Positions 33,058-41,548 are shown, counted from the first letter of the stretch. The stretch is DNA of 64,000 bases from Actinoallomurus sp050942425 (GCF_050942425.1 NZ_CP192063.1:1302001-1366000); one strand, 5' to 3'. The notes: a model not told the origin generated them from the sequence alone. Numbers and translations are program-made.

Positions 33058-34686
33058 GTGGGTGTTCTTCTGACGGGGGTGATCAACTTGCTGGGACCGT
33101 TGCGGCCTGGCGATGCCTCCGAGATCGGTCCATACCGGCTGACCGGCCGCCTGGGTGCCGGCGGAATGGGGCAGGTCTTCCTGGGGCGATCGCACGCCGG
33201 TCGGCTCGTTGCGGTGAAACTGATGCGCAGCGAGTTGGGAGAAGATCCAGGGTTTCGTCGCCGCTTCGTCCAGGAAGTGGAAGCGGCGCGACGGGTCGGG
33301 GGCTTCTACACCGCACCTGTCGTGGCCGCGGATCCTGAGGCCGATCCGCCATGGTTGGCCACCGCCTTCGTGCCCGGCCCTTCGCTGCAGGAAGCGGTTG
33401 ACACGAACGGGCCGCTGCCGCTCAACGCCGTTCGCGCGCTTGGCGCCGGGGTGGCTGAGGGCCTGATCGCGATTCACGACTGCGGCCTTGTCCACCGTGA
33501 CCTCAAGCCGGGCAATGTGATCCTCGCTGCCGACGGTCCGAGGGTGATCGACTTTGGGATCGCCCGTGCCCTGGACGACGCCACCCACCACACATCCGCG
33601 GTGATCGGCACCCCTGGTTTCATGTCGCCGGAGCAGGCCCGAGGTGGTCCCGTCGGCCCGGCCGCCGACGTGTTCTCGCTCGGCGCGCTTATGGTGTTCG
33701 CAGCCACCGGTCGTAGTCCCTTCGGCGGCGGCGCAATCGAAGCGGTCATCTACCGCGTAGTCCACGAGTCCGCCGACCTCAGCGATGTTCCTGCGTCACT
33801 CACTGAGGCGGCCAGCGCGTGCTTGGCCAAGAACCCGGCTGACCGACCCACCCTCGCCGACCTCTTGGGCCGGCTCACGACACCCGCGGCTTCCCAGGCG
33901 GCCGCGACCCGGCAGCTCGCTGCCGCTGCCCATACGTTCACGGAACCGCTTCCACCGTCGCGACCCGCGGTCACGGGCGCCGGGACGAAGACGGGTTTCC
34001 CGGCTTCACCCGAGACCCCCGTGGCAGCACGCCGGCCACGCTCGAGATCCCGGTACCGGCGTGGGCCACTATGGGGGGCCGCCCTGCTCGCTACGGCCGC
34101 AGTCGTCGGCTCGACGGCATTGCTGTCGCATCAGGCGTCGTCCAAACGCCCGGCGTCATCTTCGCAGCACACACGATCCACCGAGCCGGTCACCACCCCG
34201 AGCAGTGCTGGGCGGCCACCTGTCAACCTGGCCCTGAACAAGCCGGTCATCGTCTCCAGCAAGGCCGACGTCCCGGGGTGGGCGCCAGATGATGCCACAG
34301 ACGGCGACACCACGCCGTCGACCGATGGTGCGAACTCGGGCTGGGCCAGCCAGCCCAACACGAGCACCAACGCGACCGAGTGGATTCAGGTGGACCTGGG
34401 CTCCGTGGAGCCGATCGACGAAGTCGATCTATACCCGCGAAACGATCCGGACGTTCCCGGGGGCTGCTTTCCGAGGGACTTCGCGATCTTGGTGAGTAGC
34501 GACGGGAACGCGTGGACACGAATGGCGTCGGAGACGAACTACCCGGCTCCCGGAACGCGGCCGCAGCGCTTCACATTCTCCAGGACCATCGCGCGCTATG
34601 TGAAAGTGACCGGGACTCAGCTGACGCAGGACGAGTTCGGCCAATATTATTTCGAACTTAAAGAGGTCGAGGTTTTCAACCGCTGA
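33058..34686 (+). CDS. Ser/Thr protein kinase with extracellular F5/8 type C (discoidin) domain
   Basis: A 542-residue transmembrane kinase. The Hanks-type kinase domain occupies residues 20-275: GRLGAGGMGQVFLG, VAVKLM (Lys), LVHRDLKPGNVIL, VIDFGIAR and GTPGFMSPEQA. A Pro/Ser/Arg linker leads to one membrane helix (WGAALLATAAVVGSTALL, about residue 345). Outside is a discoidin-like sugar-binding domain (NLALNKPVIVSS, ATDGD, GWASQPNTSTNATEWIQVDLGSVEPIDEVDLYPR, ARYVKVTG). Most actinobacterial kinases carry PASTA repeats there instead. GTG 33058 has AAGGAG only 2 nt away; GTG 33079 is an alternative. Codon use looks slightly less GC-biased than in neighbours. Confidence 0.9.
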   Translation: MGVLLTGVINLLGPLRPGDASEIGPYRLTGRLGAGGMGQVFLGRSHAGRLVAVKLMRSELGEDPGFRRRFVQEVEAARRVGGFYTAPVVAADPEADPPWLATAFVPGPSLQEAVDTNGPLPLNAVRALGAGVAEGLIAIHDCGLVHRDLKPGNVILAADGPRVIDFGIARALDDATHHTSAVIGTPGFMSPEQARGGPVGPAADVFSLGALMVFAATGRSPFGGGAIEAVIYRVVHESADLSDVPASLTEAASACLAKNPADRPTLADLLGRLTTPAASQAAATRQLAAAAHTFTEPLPPSRPAVTGAGTKTGFPASPETPVAARRPRSRSRYRRGPLWGAALLATAAVVGSTALLSHQASSKRPASSSQHTRSTEPVTTPSSAGRPPVNLALNKPVIVSSKADVPGWAPDDATDGDTTPSTDGANSGWASQPNTSTNATEWIQVDLGSVEPIDEVDLYPRNDPDVPGGCFPRDFAILVSSDGNAWTRMASETNYPAPGTRPQRFTFSRTIARYVKVTGTQLTQDEFGQYYFELKEVEVFNR

Positions 34687-34730
34687 GCGAACAACGCCTT
34701 GGGCAAGCGTCAACGCAGCCGACCGACCAT

Positions 34731-34752
34731 CCGCCGGGCAGCGGCCCGGCGG
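34731..34752 (+). terminator. hairpin after kinase gene
   Basis: CCGCCGGG and CCCGGCGG form an 8-bp stem with a 6-nt loop, 45 nt after the kinase stop codon. Confidence 0.6.
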
Positions 34753-34776
34753 GGCGGTCATCCGTGATGTCGCCGG

Positions 34777-34890
34777 TCAGCGCGTGACGGCGGCAGCCGA
34801 CAGCACCGCGACCTCGACGCAGCGGACCAGGCCCTGCTGCCCGTCCCAGGGCCGCACGGAGCTCACCACTTCCACTTTCAGTTCCGCTGG
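34777..34890 (-). pseudogene. possible DUF397 gene remnant
   Basis: The minus strand reads SSVRPWDGQQGLVRCVEVAVLSAAAVTR then stop. The CVEVAVLxxAAV end matches the intact DUF397 protein at 36912-37076 (CVEVAVLPVAAAV), and the underlying DNA shares CCGCGACCTCGACGCAG. The N-terminal half is unrecognisable and there is no start signal. The rest of the gap up to 35119 holds no gene that I can see. Confidence 0.4.
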
Positions 34891-35119
34891 GCGGACGTCG
34901 AGGAACCATCGAGGACCACGGCACCGGTCGAACGTGTCGGCGTTCAGGTCTTTCTGCCGGCGTGGATGTTGGTGTTCCGGGTTAGTTGTCGGAAGTTGCT
35001 CCGCCGTCGGCCGAGAGGGCGGAGAATGTCCCCCACGACGAGGCTGCGCGCCGTACCTGGGGGAGCTGGGGGAGCCTCTTGCGGCGGATGAGTTCGAGGT
35101 CCGGTCAGCGGAGGTAATG

Positions 35120-35998
35120 ATGAAGATCGCGTTCTTCGGCGATGTCCACGGTTGTGTGCTGCACGCGTTGGGAGCAGCCGTCATGCTCGCCCGCCATCGG
35201 GCTGTCGAACTCGACGCCGTGATCCAGGTCGGAGATCTGGGCGCGTTCCCGGCGCCTGAGCGGTGGGACGAGTCCAGCCACCGTTTCGGAGCTGACAATC
35301 CAGCTCAGGGTGACTTCTTCCGCCTCCTGGACCCCCAACCACGCCTGGCCGGGGGCGTCCGCCTCGCCCTTCAGCAGATTCCCCCGTTTCTGTTCCTCAG
35401 CGGCAATCATGAGGATCATCAATGGCTGGCCGGCCTGCACAATGCCAGCGCCGCCGCCGTGACACCGGTGGATCCCCTCGGCGCCTATCACCATGTCACT
35501 TGCGGACATATCACTGACGTCGCGGGACAACGCATAGCGTTCCTCGGGAAGATCGAATGTCCGGACTCGATGGACTTCGACCATGACGCCTACACCCGCC
35601 TCCTGACCATTGAACCCGGCAGTGTGGACATCCTGGTCACGCACGACGGCCCCTACGGCATGTCGTCCTGGCGCGGCATCACCCAAGGGTCCAGGAAACT
35701 GAGCAAACTCATCGAACGCCTACAGCCGCGCCTGCACATCAGCGGCCACTACCACCATGAGAACGGCCCACGCCACTATGGCGCGACAACGTCCTATGCG
35801 CTCGGCCAGCTAGTCCGCCCCAAGGTCGACATTAGAGACTCCCAGCCGGTCAATCCTCGGCAGCAGATCACGCCGGGCAGCATCGGCCTACTCGACACCC
35901 GGACCTACGCCTTCGAATACATCCACGACCCGTGGCTCGCCGACATCCACGGCGACCAGATCGACCTGCCCGCACTGGTCACTGTCTCTTCTCCCTAG
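35120..35998 (+). CDS. metallophosphoesterase
   Basis: A 292-residue calcineurin-fold phosphoesterase: KIAFFGDVHGC, IQVGDLGAFPAP, FLSGNHEDHQWL, LVTHDGPYGMSSW and HISGHYHHENGP give the complete dimetal site. ATG 35120 is 5 nt after GGAGG; the ATG just before it (35117) is too close. The longer upstream frame has no support. The substrate is unknown; the length and loops differ from the CpdA-like gene at 18.7 kb. It stands alone, with less extreme GC in its third positions than the average here. Confidence 0.85.
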   Translation: MKIAFFGDVHGCVLHALGAAVMLARHRAVELDAVIQVGDLGAFPAPERWDESSHRFGADNPAQGDFFRLLDPQPRLAGGVRLALQQIPPFLFLSGNHEDHQWLAGLHNASAAAVTPVDPLGAYHHVTCGHITDVAGQRIAFLGKIECPDSMDFDHDAYTRLLTIEPGSVDILVTHDGPYGMSSWRGITQGSRKLSKLIERLQPRLHISGHYHHENGPRHYGATTSYALGQLVRPKVDIRDSQPVNPRQQITPGSIGLLDTRTYAFEYIHDPWLADIHGDQIDLPALVTVSSP

Positions 35999-36258
35999 CC
36001 AGGCCGGCCACCGCTTTGCGCCCGCAGAATCCGCCAGGTTGTCGACCGCAGTTCAGCGAGCGCCGTTGCCGATAGGTCCATCCGAAACGGACAAGCTGTG
36101 TAGAGAGCGGACACCGTGGACATGGTGCCCGATAGCGGTCGCCTGAGTTGGATGCATGCGTGGAGTGATCTACGTCACATGCACGCCGTGGGGAGTCACA
36201 TTCGGAATGGCTGAAATGTCTTAACTCTCGGACGAGTTCGATGAGCAGAAGGCAGGTC

Positions 36259-36711
36259 ATGATGAACAAGCGGCTAGCTCTGTCGGCAATCATCGTTCCG
36301 GTGGCGTTGGGGGTGCCGGCGCTGTCCGCCACGGCGGCCCACGCGGGTCAGATCGGCGCGCTGGCGCACGGAACCAGCGGGACCGTCAACACCAGGGACT
36401 CCGGGCCGAAGGGTGGCACGGGCTTCTTCTGGTACGACGGCAACGGCGCGCAGCCCAGGAACAAGTCCGTCATCGCCGCCCGCGACAATCAGGGCGGCGA
36501 CCACAAATGGGTGTACGTGGAACTCGACCTGATTCGCAAGGGTCCCGACCTGGTCCTCGCCACCATGGAGAATAAGAGCGGCAAGAGCCGCAACATCCAG
36601 TACAAGGTCGTCAACGTCAAGGACGGCAGCCCGGTGCGGCTCACGGTCTGCCTGAGTGACCGTAACGGCTTGATCGAGCCCTACTGCAACTCGAAGAACT
36701 TCATCGCCTGA
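36259..36711 (+). CDS. small secreted protein of unknown function
   Basis: A 150-residue exported protein. The signal is MMNKRLALSAIIVPVALGVPALS with cleavage near AHA-GQI. The mature part is about 115 residues, basic, with one pair of Cys (VCLSDRNGLIEPYC) that may form a disulfide, and a WVYVELDLIRKGPDLVLATM strand region. AAGG lies 6 nt before ATG 36259; an upstream ATG 36241 would only add SRRQV. A very long perfect palindrome follows the stop. Family not recognised. Confidence 0.75.
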   Translation: MMNKRLALSAIIVPVALGVPALSATAAHAGQIGALAHGTSGTVNTRDSGPKGGTGFFWYDGNGAQPRNKSVIAARDNQGGDHKWVYVELDLIRKGPDLVLATMENKSGKSRNIQYKVVNVKDGSPVRLTVCLSDRNGLIEPYCNSKNFIA

Positions 36712-36735
36712 CAGCCGATCCGACCGTGCCCCGTG

Positions 36736-36785
36736 CGCGTTCGGCCGGGGCACGGCCCGATCGGGCCGTGCCCCGGCCGAACGCG
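36736..36785. terminator. perfect 50-bp palindrome (terminator)
   Basis: The 25-base arm beginning CGCGTTCGGCCGGGGCACGG is followed directly by its exact reverse complement. It lies 25 bp after the secreted-protein stop and inside the decayed DUF397 frame of the other strand, so it ends transcription from both sides. Confidence 0.85.
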
Positions 36786-36787
36786 AG

Positions 36788-36874
36788 CGGCTCGCCGCGA
36801 CCTGGACGCAGTTCCCCACCGTTGTCGGCGCTGTAGGTGGACGTACGCCATTCGGGGGTGGGAGTCAGCTCCAT
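36788..36874 (-). pseudogene. frameshifted DUF397 gene
   Basis: From ATG 36874 the frame gives MELTPTPEWRTSTYSADNGG, almost the same as the intact paralogue 200 bp away. One extra G (run of four C on the plus strand, 36814-36817) then shifts the frame; the next frame continues NCVQVAAS. The rest is replaced by a palindromic terminator. Confidence 0.8.
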
Positions 36875-36911
36875 CGTTCGCCGTCCTCGTGTGATGAGTT
36901 CGACGGGCCGG

Positions 36912-37076
36912 TCAGCCGACAGCGGCCGCGACCGGTAGTACCGCGACCTCGACGCAGTCGCCGCCGTTGTCGCTGCTGTGGCTGGCCTTGCGCCAGACCG
37001 CGATCTGGACGCAGTTCCCGCCGTGGTCGCCGCTGTGGGTGGATGTGCGCCATTCAGGGGTGGGGGTCAGTTCCAT
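36912..37076 (-). CDS. DUF397 protein with internally duplicated core
   Basis: A 54-residue protein, ATG 37076 to TGA 36912. Its sequence holds the DUF397 core twice: WRTSTHSGDHGGNCVQIAV and WRKASHSSDNGGDCVEVAV, normally present once. It lacks the usual VRDSKDP tail. Its start overlaps the stop of the XRE gene by 10 bp, the classic coupled arrangement of XRE-DUF397 pairs, which are reported to act as toxin-antitoxin-like or developmental pairs (SCO4441-SCO4442, whiJ locus). Probably arose by fusion of two tandem DUF397 copies. Confidence 0.85.
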   Translation of the reverse strand: MELTPTPEWRTSTHSGDHGGNCVQIAVWRKASHSSDNGGDCVEVAVLPVAAAVG

Positions 37077-37867
37077 CGTTCTTTCGCCGTCCTCTTGATC
37101 AGATCGAGGGACTGATCGACCGGCAGCGCCCGTGACCGGATCGACTCGAACCGCTGGGTTAGTCGTCTTACGACGCTTGGCTCGCCTGTCGTGATTCCGC
37201 GCACCGCCGTCTCCTCGAACGCTACCTCTCTCTGATCGTCAAGTGTGGCAAGCGCGAACGATCCGTTGACGCCGCCGTGCAATCCGAACGGAAGCACCTG
37301 CACGCTTATCCGATCGGAGACGACCGCGACCAGGTGCTGGAGTTGTTCGCGCATCACCTCCGGGTTGCCGACCTCTCTCCAGAGCACGCTCTCATCGAGC
37401 ACACAGACGAGGTAGGGCGGCTCTGGCTCGCTCCGTCGCAGGATCTCCTGACGTTCCATCCGTGCGCGCACTGCCTGGTCATCGCCGTGCAGCAGCGCCC
37501 GCGCGTACGCCTCGGTCTGCAGTAGGCCGTACACCAGCGCGAGCTCGAAACTGCGCAGCAGGTCGGCGGCGGACTCGTGGATGGGCCAGTCGAACCATGG
37601 TGGGTGGACGCTGCGTTTGAGGAGGCCGTCCCAGAGGCGGGGGAGGATGCCGTCGCCGCGGAGGACCTGGTCCATCTTCACGGCGAAGGCTCGCAGCGGC
37701 ATGTCCTCCGCTCGCTCGACGGAGCCGATGTGCGAGCCGCTGTAGTTGGCCTTCGTCCCGGCCTGGTCCTGCGACAGACCGGCGCGCTCACGGAGGAAGC
37801 GCAGCTCGGAGCCGAAGAGGGCGAGGGGAGAGGACGACGGGTCGAGGGGGTTGGGTCGGCGCGGCAT
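37067..37867 (-). CDS. XRE regulator with DUF5753 domain (WhiJ-like)
   Basis: A 266-residue DNA-binding protein. The helix-turn-helix is at residues 15-70 (GSELRFLRERAGLSQDQAGTKANYSGSHIGSVERAEDMP). DUF5753 fills residues 85-260 (WFDWPIHESAADLLRSFELALVYGLLQTEAYARALL, VLDESVLWREVGNPEVMREQL, VQVLPFGLHGGVNGSFALATLD). GGAGGTGGCCC precedes ATG 37867. It overlaps a DUF397 gene and is divergent from a HATPase gene, the three-gene arrangement of the Streptomyces whiJ and related loci that affect development. Confidence 0.92.
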   Translation of the reverse strand: MPRRPNPLDPSSSPLALFGSELRFLRERAGLSQDQAGTKANYSGSHIGSVERAEDMPLRAFAVKMDQVLRGDGILPRLWDGLLKRSVHPPWFDWPIHESAADLLRSFELALVYGLLQTEAYARALLHGDDQAVRARMERQEILRRSEPEPPYLVCVLDESVLWREVGNPEVMREQLQHLVAVVSDRISVQVLPFGLHGGVNGSFALATLDDQREVAFEETAVRGITTGEPSVVRRLTQRFESIRSRALPVDQSLDLIKRTAKERWN

Positions 37868-37910
37868 GGGCCACCTCCGTTGGCAGGCGTTGGCAACCGA
37901 CGGGGGCCGA

Positions 37911-37938
37911 TTGACCAGTTGTTAACGGAGTGTAGAGA
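37911..37938 (+). promoter_or_regulatory. candidate promoter of HATPase gene
   Basis: TTGACC (37911) and TAGAGA (37933) with a 16-bp spacer. GTTGGCA occurs twice nearby (37879 and 37889) and GGAGT/ACTCC arms flank the start region; these may be XRE sites. Confidence 0.45.
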
Positions 37939-37973
37939 TAGCAGTTACTCCATGTGAGGCCGTCAGGGAGGCT

Positions 37974-38816
37974 GTGGAAAACAAATTCCGGCACACGAGC
38001 GGCGGGGTGAGTGTGGTGACGGTGATCGGGGGAGTCGATCCGCGGGTCGTACCGGCTGGCGGGTGCGCGGCCTGGATCCTGCCCGCGGGCCCGACGGGGG
38101 CGGGGTTCGCGCGGAGCGTGCTCAAGGCGGTGTTCGCGGAGCTGCGGATGCCCGCCGTCACCACGTACGACGCGGCCGTCGCGCTCTCCGAGTTGGCGAC
38201 CAACGTTCACCTGCACGCGTACGGCGGCGAGGCACCGACCCGGCCGCCGCTGGCAGGCCTGCCGGAGCTGTGGGCGTACGTGCGGTGGCGTGCGCGGCCG
38301 GAGGTCGTGTTCGCCGTGTACGACTCGGCGCCCTGGCAGGGGCCTCTGCCGGACGGGCGGCTGCGGCCGTCGCCGTACGCCGAGGGCGGGCGCGGGTTCG
38401 AGGTGGTGGACGCGCTGACCGCAGAGTACGGCGGCGAGTGGGGCGTGCACCGGACCCGGTCGCGGCTCGGCGCCGGGCCCGTTCCGGGGAAGGCCGTGTA
38501 CTTCACCGTGCCCGTGCCGCCCGGGCTCGTCGCCCCGAGGCCGAGCCCGGCGCGCCGGACGGCGGAGGAGATCCACGCCCTGCTCGCCGCCCGGGGCCTC
38601 GGACCCCTGCAACTCGCCATCGGCTACGGCATGGCCGTCATCTGCGTCCGCGCCGGGGTGCACGTCTGGGTGCGAGAGGCGTCGATCAGCTACCGAGCGC
38701 CGGGCCGAGGCACGGTACGCCACCCGCCGTACGACCGGTTGGAAGTGGTAGAGCGCATTGTGGGCCACTGCACGGATCTCGATGCCGCCAACGCGCCTGA
38801 CCGTCGTCGTCGTTGA
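37974..38816 (+). CDS. HATPase_c anti-sigma-like protein of whiJ-type locus
   Basis: A 280-residue protein. The GHKL ATPase fold has the N-box AVALSELATNVHLHAYGG and the G-box SPYAEGGRGFEVVDALTAEYGGEWG, as in RsbW-type anti-sigma factors. The C-terminal 100 residues (ARRTAEEIHALLAARGLGPLQLAIGYGMAVICVRAGVHVWV) are additional and typical of AbaA/whiJ-associated paralogues. GTG 37974 follows GGGAGG closely. It is divergent from the XRE-DUF397 pair. The sigma partner is not in the window. Confidence 0.87.
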   Translation: MENKFRHTSGGVSVVTVIGGVDPRVVPAGGCAAWILPAGPTGAGFARSVLKAVFAELRMPAVTTYDAAVALSELATNVHLHAYGGEAPTRPPLAGLPELWAYVRWRARPEVVFAVYDSAPWQGPLPDGRLRPSPYAEGGRGFEVVDALTAEYGGEWGVHRTRSRLGAGPVPGKAVYFTVPVPPGLVAPRPSPARRTAEEIHALLAARGLGPLQLAIGYGMAVICVRAGVHVWVREASISYRAPGRGTVRHPPYDRLEVVERIVGHCTDLDAANAPDRRRR

Positions 38817-38820
38817 CTCC

Positions 38821-38886
38821 TTGCCGCCGCCGTGGCCGGTCGAATGCCCGAATCGCGGGGGTTTCGCACGTCAACGACGGCGGCAA
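38821..38886 (+). terminator. hairpin after HATPase gene
   Basis: TTGCCGCCG (38821-38829) pairs with CGGCGGCAA (38878-38886). The loop is long (about 48 nt), so it could also be a processed stem. It lies 4 bp after the stop codon. Confidence 0.5.
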
Positions 38887-38937
38887 TGTCCCGCGCGCCG
38901 TACGGCGCGTTGCGCACGGCCGCCGCAACCACGCCGC

Positions 38938-39040
38938 AACCTGCTCGACGCCGTCCGCATCCGGGGAGGCCCTCCTGGCCCCCACCGTGACCCGGCGACT
39001 CATCGCCGAGTTCATCCGCCGGCCGCCCGCCACGCCGTGA
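38938..39040 (+). pseudogene. fragment of a NarL/LuxR response-regulator gene
   Basis: One frame reads NLLDAVRIRGG and, after a shift near 38970, the next reads GEALLAPTVTRRLIAEFIRRP. Joined, this is the receiver-to-linker sequence of NarL-type regulators (ELLxAVRxVAAGEALLAPxVTRRLIAEF). Neither the phospho-acceptor part nor the LuxR helix-turn-helix is left. The rest of this 328-bp gap has no other gene. Confidence 0.75.
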
Positions 39041-39144
39041 ACGCCGGGAGCGCGGCCACTGTCGGCCGGATCCCGGATACGGAGAAACCGATTGATCATC
39101 GCCATCGTCCAAGGGGCCGTCCGCGATGCCTGGAGGAGAGTGCG

Positions 39145-39999
39145 ATGGGTCGATTCCCCCGAAGAGCGCCGCGAGGCGTGGTCCGGCTGATGACGGTGCC
39201 CATGTTCGCCGCGGCGCTGCTCTTCGGCGGTCCCGCGTCGGCCGCGACGCCGGAACCGTCGGTGAGTCCCTCGGAGACGTCCTCCGCCACGGTGAAGATC
39301 ACCGACGACTCTCATGTGCTGTCCAAGGCCGATCGTTCGTCGCTGCGGGATGCGCCTTCCATCTTCGGCTCGTCCGACCCGAACCCGGACCCGGTCTGGA
39401 TCTACACCACGACCGACCTGGCGCGCGACAAGGCCGCCTTCGACCAGCGGTACGAGACCATGCGCGGATCGGCGCCGGCCAACGTCGTCATCATGGCCGT
39501 GAACACCAAGTCCCGGCACATCGTCATCACCAGCGGGACCAGTTCCGGGCTGTCGGACGCCATGGCCGACACGGCACGCGAGGACTTCACGAGCAGCTTC
39601 CAGATGGAGCCGAATTACGGCAAGGCGCTGAACTCCGCACTGACCTACATCGAGACCGCGTTGCATCTGCAGGCGACGTTCTCGCCGTCCGCATCCGTCG
39701 GCGCCGGATCGAAACATCACGGTGGTTCCGGAGGGCTCCTCGCCGCGGTGCTGGTCATCGCGTTCATCATCTTGGTCGGCGTCGTCGCCAAAAGTGCGGG
39801 AGCGCGGAGCACCAGCGGCGGATCGGGCGGCCGGCGGTACCGGAGCTACGAGGATCAGTCTTCGTACGTGGACTCCGGCGCCGCCTTCAGCGCCTTCGAC
39901 TCGGGATCGTCCAGTGACTTCTCCAGCGGGAGCGGCGATTCCGGCGGGTACACGTCGGGTGGCGATTCGGGCGGCGGCACCTCGAGCGGCGACTTCTGA
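39145..39999 (+). CDS. TPM-domain-like membrane protein with Gly/Ser-rich tail
   Basis: A 284-residue protein. It has a signal peptide (MTVPMFAAALLFGGPASA), then an extracytoplasmic domain resembling TPM_phosphatase (VKITDDSHVLSKADRSSLRD, ANVVIMAVNTKSRHIVITSG, EDFTSSFQMEPNYGKALNSALTYIETAL). One membrane helix follows (GGLLAAVLVIAFIILVGVVA, about residue 200), then a cytoplasmic tail of 80 residues made of Ser, Gly, Asp and Tyr (SSGSGDSGGYTSGGDSGGG). This layout matches actinobacterial TPM/DUF477 proteins. GGAGGAG precedes ATG 39145. Precise role unknown. Confidence 0.78.
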   Translation: MGRFPRRAPRGVVRLMTVPMFAAALLFGGPASAATPEPSVSPSETSSATVKITDDSHVLSKADRSSLRDAPSIFGSSDPNPDPVWIYTTTDLARDKAAFDQRYETMRGSAPANVVIMAVNTKSRHIVITSGTSSGLSDAMADTAREDFTSSFQMEPNYGKALNSALTYIETALHLQATFSPSASVGAGSKHHGGSGGLLAAVLVIAFIILVGVVAKSAGARSTSGGSGGRRYRSYEDQSSYVDSGAAFSAFDSGSSSDFSSGSGDSGGYTSGGDSGGGTSSGDF

Positions 40000-40048
40000 A
40001 CGACCGCCACCGCCGCCTTCCGGCATCGCCGGGCAGGGAGGCCCGCTC

Positions 40049-41548
40049 CTATGAACGGCCCAGACCGCGGAGTGCGGCCCGGAGGGACTCCTCCGTGGTG
40101 CCGTGCCAGGCCACGAAGCCGTCCGGTCGTACGAGCGCGGCGTCGTCCATCGTGCCGAACTCGTGGACGCGCACGTCCATCCCCGGTGAAGCGGCTCGCC
40201 ACCGCCGGACGTCGGCGCCGGCGAACAGTGTCCACCGCGAGCCGGCCAGGTCCAGGGTGGAGACGCGGCCGGTCCCGGCGGAGTCCACCCAGCGATGCGG
40301 GAACCGGTGGCCGGGGCGGACGGCGTCGTCCAGAGGGTCGGATTCGGCGGTGTCGTACGGCGGGTAGGCGTAGCACATCATGCCGCGCAGGTAGTCGACG
40401 GCGACCTTCTCGTACAGCTGGTTCGGGTCGCCATCCAGCGACAGGTAGCCCTGATGCATCCGGCGCGAGACGGCCAGGGACGCCTGGGCGGCGGCCCGGC
40501 GTTCGGGCTCGTAGGTGTCGAGCAGCACCGGGGTGAACTCCCCGCGCAGGACGGCGGCGATCTTCCAGGCGAGGTTGTGGCCGTCCTGGATCCCGGTGTT
40601 CATGCCGAGCCCGCCCGCCGAACTCTGCACGTGGGCGGCGTCCCCGGCCAGGAAGACCCGGCCCGCCCGGAAGGAGGAGGCCATGCCGATGGCGGCCTCC
40701 CAGGCGTTGACGGCGTGCAGTTCGATCGGGATCGTCTCGTCGCCGATCACGGCTCGCAGCAGCGCGATGGTCTCGGCTTCGGTCAGGTCGGCGAGGCCTT
40801 CGGGCTTGCCGGGATGGTCCATGATGTGCGAGGACCACTGGTCCCGCCCGTTCTTCGACATCAACGTGGCGTACACCGCGTCGTTGCGGACGATGCACAT
40901 GTGCGTGCCCCACTCCTCGAGGAAGGGCCCGAGATCGGCGCGGAAGAAGGCGGTGTTGGGACGCGAGATGACCTCGCGGTCCGGCACCGTGATGCCCAGC
41001 CGCGCGCGTACGCCGCTGTTCGCGCCGTCCGCGCCGATCAGATACTCGGCCCTGACCTCCCAGTGCTCGCCCGTGGCGGCGTCCGCGATCCGCGCGCGTA
41101 CGTGGTCGGCCTCGGGGGCGAGGTCGACCAGCCGTGCGCCGAACCGGACCTCGCCGCCGCGCCGGCGTAGTTCGTCCAGCGCGAGGCGCTGCACCTGGTC
41201 GTGTGTCAGGACGAGGCGGGGATTCACCGGGCTGCAGGTCTCGAGCATCCTGGAGTACCGCTCCGGCAGCCCGCCCTCGTGCAGGGTGACGCCGAGCCCG
41301 CGGTCCTTGAAGATCGTCCGCATCGGAGCGCCGCCCTCCCAGCCGACGTCCGTCAGCGCCGGTTCCAGCCCGATCGAGCGGAACACCTCCAGCGTGCGCA
41401 GGCTCGTGCTCGCGCGCGGCACCGCCGATATCGAATCCCGCTTCTCGACGACGAGGGGCCGGACGCCCCAGTGGGCGAGGAACAGGCCCGTCGACAGGCC
41501 GACCGGCCCGCCGCCCACCACCAGCACCGGCACATCCTGAGTACGCAT
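40049..41548 (-). CDS. FAD-dependent aromatic monooxygenase (PheA/TfdB type)
   Basis: A 499-residue flavoprotein hydroxylase using NAD(P)H and O2. FAD motifs: VLVVGGGPVGLSTGLFLAHWG, YLIGADGANSGVRARLGI and VFLAGDAAHVQSSAGGLGMNTGIQDGHNLAWKIAAVL. The C-terminal thioredoxin-like domain of about 110 residues (PHRWVDSAGTGRVSTLDLAGSRWTLFAG) is typical of the phenol hydroxylase/polyketide hydroxylase group. GGGAG lies 7 nt before ATG 41548. It is divergent from a MerR regulator with an 18-bp palindrome between, so it is likely induced by an aromatic compound or antibiotic. Confidence 0.9.
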   Translation of the reverse strand: MRTQDVPVLVVGGGPVGLSTGLFLAHWGVRPLVVEKRDSISAVPRASTSLRTLEVFRSIGLEPALTDVGWEGGAPMRTIFKDRGLGVTLHEGGLPERYSRMLETCSPVNPRLVLTHDQVQRLALDELRRRGGEVRFGARLVDLAPEADHVRARIADAATGEHWEVRAEYLIGADGANSGVRARLGITVPDREVISRPNTAFFRADLGPFLEEWGTHMCIVRNDAVYATLMSKNGRDQWSSHIMDHPGKPEGLADLTEAETIALLRAVIGDETIPIELHAVNAWEAAIGMASSFRAGRVFLAGDAAHVQSSAGGLGMNTGIQDGHNLAWKIAAVLRGEFTPVLLDTYEPERRAAAQASLAVSRRMHQGYLSLDGDPNQLYEKVAVDYLRGMMCYAYPPYDTAESDPLDDAVRPGHRFPHRWVDSAGTGRVSTLDLAGSRWTLFAGADVRRWRAASPGMDVRVHEFGTMDDAALVRPDGFVAWHGTTEESLRAALRGLGRS

